Position numbers and translations under genes: made by a program. A DNA stretch of 64,000 nucleotides, taken from assembly GCA_958450365.1 (NCBI GenBank), contig CAUEEP010000045.1, forward strand, positions 52,086-116,085. The letters run 5' to 3'. Each line of letters starts with the position of its first letter. The stretch's first letter is position 1. Shown here piece by piece: positions 34,001-46,000 of this stretch. Source of the stretch: Mesorhabditis belari. Taxonomy: Eukaryota; Nematoda; Chromadorea; Rhabditida; Rhabditidae. Under the pieces are notes generated by a model. The model searched no databases and was not told where the DNA came from. It worked only from the letters and a program-made list of their open reading frames with translations.

Positions 34001-37000
34001 TTTTGATCTAAGCGATGAAGTGATTTTGCTGGACTTTTGGAAGAATTCTGATCAATTTAAGAAGTTCTTCATTCACGCTAGCAAAAGATTACCGCAAAGT
34101 AAAACCTCTTGGATTGTCGCCGCGAGTTTTAGCATTTCGAAATTGACCCAGAGAATTCTGAAAAGTCAAATATTTAGCGAAGGAGCTGCTTGGATTGGTC
34201 AATTTTTAGCGGAGACGGAAGATTTTGAAAAAGCTTCAAAATTCGTGCAAGTTTTCGGGAAAACAAGAACCCAGCTGAGGCAATGGTTGAATGAAAACAA
34301 AAGCTATAAAAGCTTTGAAGAAGAAATCTTGAAAAACTTTGCTAACAAAACAAATCAACTGATCATTTGCTCAGAGAGAAATGACTCTGAAGACTCTGAA
34401 GCGATTTCTGGACGATTTTTTAGAGATTATCTCCTTTTTCTTGGCTCACAATTCGTTGATGGGAAGGATTTAAATTGGAAATTGTTGAATAAGACAAAAG
34501 ACTTGGCTGCAGAAGCAGAAAAATGGCTGGACATTTTGAATGATGACGATTCATCAACAAAAGATTTCTTCTTAGGCATTGAGGATCATTTGATTCTTGG
34601 CGAAAACATTGTGCCAGCTGTTGTTTGGCTGAGATTACTGATAGAGGAATTCTCGGATTACACGAATATTCAAAGTATCACGATCAATATGAAATGCACG
34701 GCTAGTAAAGCTAGGGATTTCTATATCGATCGAGGGCAAATCATTGTCAACGCAGCTCCAGTCGTCTCGTATGTTGTGGAAAAGCACGAAAGAGTTTCCG
34801 AAAGTATCGTCGATTTGGCGAAGACTAGCTTCAAGAATTTGACACGAAATACGGCGAATCAAATTTATTCGAGCTTTTTGGGATACGGATATCAGTATGG
34901 ATGGGGATACAAAGTGCTGGAAGAGGTCTCTTTCTCGGAAAACAGCTACGGGATCTTTGCGCTAAATAATTTTGAGGTGAGTTGCTTGATAAGCTTTTAA
35001 TTGCATTTTATTTGCCTAAAGGATTATCTAGGGGTTATTTTTGACGCTGATCACGAAACACATGGTTTTAGCGTAGGTTTCTGCACGGAAAACCAACGAA
35101 ACGAGAAAACAGCCATTTCTTGGCTCTGCCGCCCTTTACTAAAATAGCTGTAAAAACATTTAGAAAAGAGATATCTCAAAACGGTTTTTACCAATCGATC
35201 CGTCTTGAATTCAGCTTTAGGATGAGCAATAAAACGTCAAAATTGGACAAATTTAAGGTACTATCCCAAAAAATCGGAAAAGACTTTTCCACCAAGCCAA
35301 TAAATGTTTATCTAAATGATTATCTAAATGCAAAAGCTAGGATTTCAAAAGCAAAAGCTAGAATTTCAAAAAACACACTTTCTAGCACAGTCAATTCTTG
35401 TCTTTTCTTGTTAGTCTGCTTACTTTGGTACTTTGGTACTTTGGTACTATGGTAAAGGTAAAGAATTGATCTTTCTTTGTCCATTTCCATTGAAAACCTT
35501 TAGTACTTTTCGGTTGCCGCCAAAATTAGCATAAAGCAAAGGACTGACGAACGAATTTAGACTGACGAAAAACATTTTTCGGTACTTAAGGGTTATAAGC
35601 CCCTCAATCTTCATATATGGACATGGATCCTTTAACAACAGCAACTTCGACAATTCGAATCGACTAGCAATCGAATCGCCATGTTGAACAGCAATCGAAT
35701 AACAAAAGCAAATCGAAAATCATGTCCAACAAATCGGTGACCCTGGATGTATTGTTGAAGTGAATGAAAGTAGGCACATATATGTGGACTCCGGGGCTTG
35801 TAACCCCTACGTACCCGTTTTTCACTTGATGGCCTGGATGGATTTGCTCTCTATTACAATGATTTACGAAAGGGGTCACATATTTTCAGCAAAATAAGCT
35901 ATGGTGGCTGCGATGCAATGGCGTGAGCGGCCTTTTGTAGCACGGTTTTGAATAAAAAATGGGGTGGGATTAAAGTTTTGCAACGCAGTGTAGTACAAAA
36001 ACTTTGCTGTTTCAATGAGTTGAAGCCTCCCGTTTCAGTTGAAGCCTCTTGTTTCACTTGAAGCCTCCTGTTTCAGTTGAAGCCTCCTGTTTCACTTGAA
36101 GACTCTTGTTTCAGTTGAGACCTCCTGTTTCAGTTGAAGCCTCCTGTTTCACTTGAAGCCTCCTGTTTCACATGAAGCCTCCTGTTTCAGTTGAAGCCTC
36201 CTGTTTCAGTTGAAGCCTCCCGTTTCAGTTGAAGCCTCTTGTTTCACTTGAAGCCTCCTGTTTCAGTTGAGGCCTCCTTTTCACTTGAAGCCTCCTGTTT
36301 CAGTTGAAGCCTCCTGTTTCAGTTGAAGCCTCCTGTTTCAGTTGAAGCCTCCTGTTTCACATGAAGCATCCTGTCTCACTTGAATCCAAGAATCGACTGT
36401 GCCAGAAACTGTGTTTACTAGACTTGTAGAACCTAGTTAAAGTCAAATCCTGACTCAATCTGTAGAGCTGTAGAGCTGTAGAGCTACTAAACTTAGTCTT
36501 TCTTTCAGGTGAATCGTGACATTGCTCCCCTCGAGGCAGCCCTTCAAGCAGTCGTTTTCAGTGTTCTTTCCCAAAACGATTTCACTCTCGTCTATCCTTT
36601 CCATTTTGAAGACATTTCTCTTTTTGGAGAAATCTCTTCAGCTACGAAAGGCTATTTCAATTACACATTTAAAGGCGGATTGCTAAGCTCAACGATTTGT
36701 CTGTTAGATGTTCACGGAAAGCTTGTGATCTCATTCCAATGTTTATTCAAATCCGGGACACAATCGCTGAAATTTGCGAAACCAATAAAGAATTTGAAGC
36801 GGCAACACTCGATTCAAAGCCGGAGTACAAAATTGATTGAATTGATTAAGAAAGAGATTTTATTATTGGCTCCAATGATCCAAATCAACAACGATATTGG
36901 TTTCTTTGAGATGGGATTGAACTCATTGCTGATCACAAAACTTGTCACGAGTTTAAAGAAAATCGGTTTATCAGTGGATTTAGTCGATCTTTTCAACTAC

Positions 37001-40000
37001 ACAACAATTGCTGAGTTGGCTGAATTTTTGGATAGTACAATATCCGATGAAATTTTGCACGTGGATGAAGACGATGAGTTGATTGACGATTCTGATGACT
37101 CAACCATTACCGACACAAACTTTCAATCGATTGAAGACTTACAAGGAAAGCAAAAGGATGAAAGCTTTGAGATTTCCATCGTAAGTTCATCTTGTCGATT
37201 GCCAGGATCGATAAAAGATCCGCAAGAATTCTGGGAGTCGCTTGTTAGTGGGAGGAATTTCAACTCCAGAATCCCAGCTTCAAGAATTCCCACAAGAGAC
37301 ACTTTAATTAAGGGAAAAAAGTATGGAAAATCGCTTGAAGGTGGGTATTTTATTAGCAACATTAGAAGCTTTGACAACGAATTCTTTGGGATTTCAAAGA
37401 GTGAAGCTTCCGTAATGGATCCACAGCAAAGAATCCTGCTCGAATGTGTTTACGAGTGTCTTGATCAAGGTCAATCCTTAGCAAATAAGAAAATCGGTGT
37501 ATTCCTTGGATTTATGGGCACAGAGTATCCAGATTTAATGCTGGATCGGACTGACGCTTTGTCGATGTTGAGCTCAGCAGCCTCGGTGCTCAGTGGACGG
37601 ATCAATTACGTTTTTGGCCTCACTGGTCCTTCGGTAACAATAGATACAGCTTGTAGTTCTTCACTGATTGCTGTTGAACAAGCTATTGAATCTTTAAAAG
37701 AAGATAAATGTGAGTATGCTGTTGTTGCAGGCGTGAATGTCATTGTTACAGAAAGGGGATTGGGACAAAGAGCAAATGGGGGAATGCTCTCACCGAATGG
37801 AATCTGTAATACATTTGATTCGGAAGCGAATGGATATGCGAGAGCTGACGGATGTGTGGCTCTTTTGCTATCCAAGACTCTTTTGCTATCCAATGGTGGC
37901 ATCAGGATTCTTGATGTTAAGTCAAACCATTGTGGAAAGGGTGCTTCACTCACTTCTCCAAATGGTACAGCTCAAAAGGAGTTGCTTAAAAAGATTCTAG
38001 ATGGAAAGATTCTAGATGGAGAAGGATGGAAGAATTCTAGAATTCTAGAAGGAGCTCAAACAGCTCAAAAGGAGTTGATTGAGATTTGGGATTCGCACGG
38101 AACCGGGACAAAACTGGGAGATCCAATAGAAGTCAATGTTTTATCGGAGTTATTGGATAAAGCAATGGTTTCTTCTGCAAAAACTTCAATTGGACATGGA
38201 GAAGCTGCAGCTGGAGCAACGGGTTTACTCAAAGCTTCTTTACAACTTGAACACCAATATTTACCTCCAACTCTGCATTTCTCGAATTTGAATGGATTGA
38301 TCAAGATGGGAAAGCTGGCTATTCCAGTGATCGGTCAAGAAATCGAAGCTTTATTTGCTGGAGTGAGCTCGTTTGGAATAAGTGGAACAAATGCTGCGGC
38401 TATTATTTCAAAAACTGCCCCTATTATTTCAAAAACTCAAAAAATCAGCTGTTCTCATCAAAACAAAAAGTATCATTGTATTAGGATCACAGCAAAAACA
38501 CAAGACTCATTAGATCGCTTAAGAATCGAGTTTTCAAATTGGATTTCAAACGGATTTCATTGTTTGGCTTGTCTAGAAGACACGATGAAAGCTAAACCAA
38601 GATATAAATTTGGAGTTTTGCTATTGATTCAAAATAGAAACATTGTTGAAACCCGCCTAATTAAACAAGAAGCTGACTATTTCTTGACAAACTTTGAACT
38701 TTCCGTGATTCGAGACTTGAGATTGGAGAAATCCTTGAAAAACTGGATGAAACAGAAGATCTCTCCATTTATGGCATCGGCTTTAGCCTTTACTGAGCCT
38801 TTACTGAACATTTCTCAAGCCATTGATGTCCATCTTCACACAGATTCCGAATATTTATTGATTTCTATAATGTTTTATCGAAAAAGTATCTCTTTGGAGG
38901 ATTTAGTGGAAGTTGATCGACATTTAGAACAAACAAAAAGAACAATCCGCTTGAGTCATTGAGAAACTTTTGGAAACTCAAGAAAAAAGCTGGGTTTAGT
39001 GAAAGCTTTGAGTGAGCTCGTAAGCAAAAGAAAGACTGCAATGGTGATTAAGAGTCGATTAGATTACTTGATGTGCTATGAGTTGTTGAGAATTGATCTA
39101 AATCAATCTAAATCTAGAAATTCACTCAAAACACCAAGCTATCCCTTTAGAAAAATTGATTTCTGGTGCAATAATGAACCAATTCCAGAAGAAGATTCAT
39201 TATTGGGCATTAGAAAGGAATTAGAAAGGGGATTAGAAAGAAATGGGAAGGAAAATAGAAAAGGAAATGACATTTTATATCAAAATCTTTATTCATCTTA
39301 TCGATTTTCATTGTTTGAAGATCAAAATGTGAAGACAATTGCTTGGTTTTTCGCTCTTCGAGCTTTAGAGACTCTTGAAAGTTCAAAATCGACTCTAACT
39401 CTAAAATCATCCACTCTAGAACATCCAAAAGATGGAGAAATGATCGAAACATTGATTTCTGGAAATGAAATCAGAATTCAAATCAATGGGAATGAAGCTC
39501 TTTTCAAGTTTTGTGAGGCTAAAGCTTTTACAGCTAAAGCATTCACAGCTGAAGCAATCACAGCTAAAGCTTCATCCACAGCTAAAGCTTTATCCACAGC
39601 TAAAGCTTTATCCACAGCTAAAGCTTCATCCACAGCTAAAGCTTCATCCACAGCTAAAACATTCACAGGTAAAGCTTCATCCACAGCTAAAGCATTCACA
39701 GCTGAAGCATTCACAGCTGTCCAACAATCCACAGATCTCCAACTATCCACAGATCTCATTCTTTCACCATTCAGCATCTCATTCCAGAAAGCCATTGCCT
39801 TATTCTCCGAAAAAATCATCTCAATTTCTATTCTTGATTTTAAAATGAAGACTGATGATCAATATTTGCTAGATTTTGAGCTATACGAAGGACTGGAGAG
39901 GTGTGTTTTGGTGTGTGGAGTTCCAAAGATTGGCCTAAATTTCATTGATGAGCTCAAAAGTAATGAAGTTCAAGAAAAAGAAGAAAAACGAGTAGAACCA

Positions 40001-43000
40001 AGGGCTAAAATTGCTGTCAAAGCAATTAACGAACTGACTAAAATCAAGCAAAAGATTTTGTCCCTTCTTGTTGAAGTGATCCCGAATGAGGTGGAGGTCA
40101 CTGATGAGCAGACATTTCTCCACTTGGGAATTGACTCTTTGGGAGTTGTTGACTTTGTGAATCGTTTGAATGAAGAATTTCCAAGTCACGAATTCTCAAC
40201 AAATGATGTTTTTGATCAAAATACAGTTGGGGACTTTGTGAAGTTTGTGATGGAAACAGTTGGAGTTAGAGGAGAAGTTGAAGAAGAAGTTGATGAAGAA
40301 GTTGATGAAGAAGTTCAAGAAGAGGTTCAAGAAGTTGATGAAGAGGTTCAAGAAGTTGATGAAGAGGTTCAAGAAGTTCAAGAAGTTCAAGAAGTTCAAG
40401 AAGAAGTTGATGAAGAAGTTGAAGAAGAAGTTGATGAAGAAGTTCAAGAAGTTCAAGAAGAAGTTGATGAAGAAGTTGAAGAAGAAGTTGATGAAGAGGT
40501 TCAAGAAGAAGTTCAAGAAGAAGTTGATGAAGAAGTTGATGAAGAAGTTGAAGAAGAAGTTGATGAAGAGGTTCAAGAAGAAGTTGATGAAGAGGTTCAA
40601 GAAGAAGTTCAAGAAGAAGTTGATGAAGAAGTTGAAGAAGAAGTTGATGAAGAAGTTGATGAAGAGGTTCAAGAAGAAGTTGAAGAAGAAGTTGAAGGAG
40701 TTGAAGAAGATGTTGATGAAGAAATTGAAGAAGTTCAAGAAGAAGTTGAGGAAGTTGAAGAAGAACGTAGCTCCAAAACTGAGCAAAAGACTCCAAAAGA
40801 TTCGAATGACTTCGAAAACACAAAAACTAAAGGAAAACTTGAAAATATAGTCTATTTAACCACACCAAGAGTAGAGAAAATCGATGAAAAAGTGAAATTT
40901 GATCAAGTGAAGTTCAATGGAAGTGCGTTTATTGGAGCTGAACAAGTTTTAACAGCAGGAATAACAGCAGGAATGACAGCAGGAATAACAGCAGGAATAA
41001 CAGCAAGAAAATCAGCAGGAATAACAGCAGGAATAACAGCAGGAAAATCCAAAGCAATTCATTTTCAAATCAATGATTTTCCAAATTTGAATCTCTCCGA
41101 AACGTCGAAAGTCTTTTCAGCTTTCCAGAATTTTTTGTTAACTTTATGGAGATCAAAGGGTAATTATCGATTTGAGATGATCAAAACTGAGTCTTTGTTC
41201 TCCGCGATTATCAATTCAGCGTTGAAAAGTGCTGCTTCCGAATTTTACCCAAAAATCTCAGTGTCATTGAATGAAAAACTCGTTCGGTACAGATTTTCAA
41301 CTAAAAATTCGCTAGCTGAAGAAAAGCAGTTGTTGAAAGTCCAGTTGAAAGCAAAGAACTGGTTGATCACTGGTGGACTTTCTGGAATTGGTTTCACTTT
41401 AGCTGAGCATCTTGATCAAAAGTATAACCTAGAAAACATTGTATTGATCTCTCGAAGAAAACCGAATCAAGAAATTGCTTTAAAAACGCAAAAGTTTAGT
41501 TGTAAAGTCAAAATCCTAAGTGCTGACACGATAAATTTAGAAGAGTTGACTTTGAAAATCTCTCAATTACCGTTTAAAATTGATGCCATTGTTCATAGCG
41601 CCGGTGTCACTAGAGACGCTCTAATTCCCATGCAAAACGAGAAGAAATTCCTTGAAGTGTTTGAGCCAAAAGTTGTCTCAATCAAGAATCTAGAAATTCT
41701 GGAGAAGAAACACAACTGGAATTTGGAGTATTTCATTGTCATGTCTTCTGTTGCGGCCACTTTGGGAAACAAAGGCCAACTCAACTATTCTGTCAGCAAT
41801 TCGGTGGCTGATTGGATGATGGCCGAGAGAAGACAGAGAAATTTGAGTGGATCGTCGATAAATTGGGGCAATTGGTTGGAGACTGGGATGGCCGTGTCGG
41901 TGAATGAAATGCTGGGGAATTTGGGGTTCAATGGCTTAAAAACGGTGGACTCTTTCGAGGCATTTGAGTTAGTTTTGAGAGAAAATTTGCCGAAACTTGT
42001 TGTTGCTGCGATTGATTGGGCGAAAGTGTACAAAAATCGAGTGGATTTAAGGGATGAACGAGTTTTTGATGAACAAGGAGTGCTGGATTTGGGTGATCCG
42101 AAAGAAAATGAACGTCGCTGCAATGAGCTGAATAAAAATCGACTGGATTTGAGGGATGAACAAGATTTTAGTGATCCAGGATTGACTGTAGATTCTGAGG
42201 AACAGGATAAAGATCAAGGACAAGACCTAGACAAGAGCAAGGCAGGGTTAAGGCCAGGACAAGAACAAGACCAAGAACAAGACCAAGAACAAAAACCAGA
42301 CCAAGAACCAGACCAAGGACAAGACCAGGACAAGAACAAAACAAGGTCAAGGTCAGGACAAGAACAAGGCCAAGAACGAGACCAGGAATCAGACCAAGAA
42401 CAAGGCCAAGAACAAGAACAAGGCCAAGAACAAGAACAAGGCCAAGAACAAGACCAAGAACAAGGACAAGACCAAGACAAGAAAAAGACAAGATCAAGGC
42501 CAGAACAAGAACTCAACAAGTTTAAAGATCAATTAGCTAAACAAGAGATTCAGGATTTGAATCACCTAGCCAAAAACGAAAATCCGGACAAAAATGGCAA
42601 AAATCTTGACAAAAATGACAAAAATCCCAACAAAACCTGGGAAAAATGGCAAGAGAATTCAGAAAATGGCAATTCATCTAATAACTCAAGAGCCAATTCA
42701 TCTAATAACTCAAGAGCCAATTCATCTAATAACTCAAGAGCCAATTCATCTAATAACTCAAGAGCCAATTCATCTAATAACTCAAGAGCCAATTCATCCC
42801 AAAACCTTTCCATTTCTGGACTTGGTGCTCGATTTGATCAAGAAACTTTCCGCAAAATCCTCCATTCCTACACAAAAGATCTTGGGTCATTTGAATCGAG
42901 AAAAACAGTGTTTATGTTCCCCGGTCAAGGCAGTTTTTATCCAACAGCTGGAGAAAATCTAGGCAAAGCTTTTGAGGCTTTTTCTTCAAAATGGATAGAA

Positions 43001-46000
43001 TGTATGAATGAGATTCAAAAAATTGTCCCAAACTTTAATCCAAATAACGAAAACGAGGATGGAAATACATTAAACGAGCAATTAAAAGCTTTTCTCTTTG
43101 GGCTTTCCTCGTTCTCACTTTGGACCTGGGCAGGAGCTGAGCCCGATTACCTGATTGGACACAGTGTTGGTGAAATCACAGCTTGTGTCGTTTCGGAGTC
43201 GATCTCAATGAAAAATGGCTTGAAATTGATTCAAGCTCGCGCAAATGCAATGAACTCTTTAAACGGTAAAGGATCAATGATTGTGACTGATCAAAAAGCT
43301 GAAAATCTTATTATAAGAATGAATATCTTATCTTATCATAAAGTTTACATTTCAGCGTACAACAGTGACCGACAAATTGTGATCAGTGGCTCGAAATCAG
43401 CTTTAGCTAAAGCATATAAAGTTTTGAGAGAAAATTCGTTTACTGTAAGAATTGTGAATGCAAATTTTCCATTTCATTCTCCATTGTATAATGAAAATGA
43501 GATCAATAACTTTATTAAAGTCATTGAAAGTCAAAATATTGAGTTCAAGACCCCGAAAATCCCAATTATCAGTACTTCGACGAGAGATTTACTTGATCAA
43601 TTGAATGCTACTCATTTTGCGAAACATTTAACTTCACCAGTCTATTTCTCGACTTGTGTGAAGAAGTTGAGAGAGCTTGGAGTGGAGAATTGGATCGATT
43701 GTGGCCCTGGGGATATACTAGCGAATTTCGTTCGGCGATGCACTTTACAAGGAGGAAAACACACGATTGCTTTAACGTCTTCAGTCAAATCAAAAGAGAT
43801 TCATCATTTTGTCAAATCTGCATCTTTGATTCTTGATCTTAGGCCAGAGATTGAGGTTTTATCTCAAAATTTGATCAAACGCCAGACACTAGACATTTAT
43901 CAGACGATGATTCAAGATCATAAGATTTCTGGTAAAGCTATCGTTCCTGGAGTTGTGACGATTAAGAATGTGAATGAATGGATGGTTTACAGCTTTGGAA
44001 TGGGTTTCATTTTGAGGGATATCAAGCTATTGAAGGCTTGGACAGATATTGAGCAAGAGGCAGAGATTCGGATTGGCAAAACTGGGAATATTGAAGTGAT
44101 TGTCAACAACAATTTGATATTCAGTTGTAAAGTTGAAAAAGAGATGATGGATTTGAAAGCTGAGTTGGAATCTGAGTTGAAAACTGGATTGAAAGCTGAT
44201 TTGAAACCTGAGTTGGAAGCTGGATTGAAATCTGATCTGAGATCCGGATTGGAAGCTGATCCGAGATCTGGATTGAAATCTGATTTGGAATCTGATTTGA
44301 AAGTTGGATTGAAAGCTGGATTGAAATCTGCTTTCAAATCTGAGTCAAAATCTCATTTGAAAGCTGGATCGAAAGCTGATTCAAAATCTGATTCAAAATC
44401 TGGATCAAAAGCTGATTCAAAACCTGATTCAAAACCTGATTTAAACCCTGATTTAAACCCTGATTTAAAAACTGATTTGAAACCTTTCAAATCTGAGTCA
44501 AAATCTAATTTAAAAGCTGAATTTCGCAAGAACAAAGCTGGGCAATCTTTAAATGTCTCCAGTTTTTACAAAGAAATGGACTCAAGAGGGATGTCTTATG
44601 GAAAATCTATGCAAATTTTGAAGAACTTGGAGATTTTTGAAGACAAAATCGAATCCACTATCGATTTTGAGAGAACTGATGATGCTTTCGGAAAAGAAAG
44701 ACTTCTTGAAGCTTGTTTACAAACGGTTCTAGCTTGGGTCTGGCAGAATCGGCCTTTAATCGCTTGTGTTCCTGTTTCAGTCCAAAAATTCTATTTAAAT
44801 CCAGAAAACCGAATTCCTAATAGCAATTTCGTGATTCGTGGAAAGATTCTGAAAAACAATCAGCACAATATCATTGCTGATATTTTTGCTTTTGATGGGG
44901 AAACGGTGGTGGCAAAATTTGAGCGAGTGATGGCCGTGTATCAAAGTTTTACTGGAAAAGCTAAAGAAAGCAATGAAGAAGATAAAGTTTTGAAGAATTC
45001 AATGAAAAGGTTTAAATCTGATCAAATTTCTCAGAAAAAACCGAATCCTCAAAAGAAAACTGAGCAAAATCTAAAGTCAGAACAAAAATCCTCTCAAAAT
45101 CAGGAAAACTCTCAAAACTTGAGTCCAGGAAAAGCTCAGCAAGTACAACAAGTACAAAGAGTAGAACAAGTAAAACAAGTACAAGAAGTACAACACGTAA
45201 AACAAGTAGAAGAAGTACAAGAAGTACAAGAAGTACAAGAAGTTCAACAAGTAAAACAAGTACAACAAGTACAACAAGTAAAACAAGTACAACAAGTACA
45301 CCTTGACAATGTAAAGCAAAGTTTTGAGCATATAAATAATGAGAGAAGATTATTATCTGATAACTTGTCAGCTAAATCAATTCCGATCTCAATCATAAAC
45401 TATTCGATTCGTTGTGCTGAAGTTGACTCAACTGAAGAGCTATTTGATCGAATGTCCACCACAAAACTATCATATTTTTCCAATAAACACAGAAAACTTG
45501 ATGGAGTTAGACTATTAAAGAAAGATTTGAAAGAATTTGATGCTGAGTTTTTTGGAATCACTCCAATTGAGGCTACTTTCATGGACCCACAACAGAGACT
45601 TCTTCTGGAAGGAGTCTATGAAGTGATTCAAACGAGTGCTTTCAAGTTACCGAATAGAACTGGTATGTTTCTTTTAAAGCAATCTGGAAATCGAAGCAAT
45701 CTTTTAAAGCAAATTGAAGTAAATTTGAGTTTGTAATGATTAAAATTTGATCTTATATTTGATCTTATAATGCTTTTGCCATATTTTAGGTATTTTCATT
45801 GGCTGTGGTCCTTCAGAGTTTAGCCAAAAAGCTCTCTTGGAAATTTCGGAGCGACCACCTGGTTTAACCACCGGAACACATCCAAGTGCTTTAGCTGGAA
45901 GAATTGCTCATTGGCTAAAAGTTCAAGGTAAGTAATTTGCCTGTTTTAAGAGAGACAGATACCAATTTTTGTATGATCTTTTCAGGAATTCTATTAAGCT

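Noticed and set aside
35060..35455. Possible extra megasynthase exon ([10 protein letters not shown]...)
   Set aside because: Joining 34976 directly to 36509 keeps phase and rebuilds the dehydratase fold; this ORF has no domain similarity.
40260..40850. A 196-codon Lys-rich ORF on the plus strand and Leu/Phe/Asn-rich ORFs on the minus strand
   Set aside because: These are other frames of the GAAGAAGTTGATGAA repeat, whose true reading frame (EEVDEEV) continues the megasynthase.
42168..42813. Hydrophobic minus-strand ORFs ([17 protein letters not shown] runs)
   Set aside because: Antisense shadows of the QDQEQ and NSSNNSRA repeats; no start context or splice signals.
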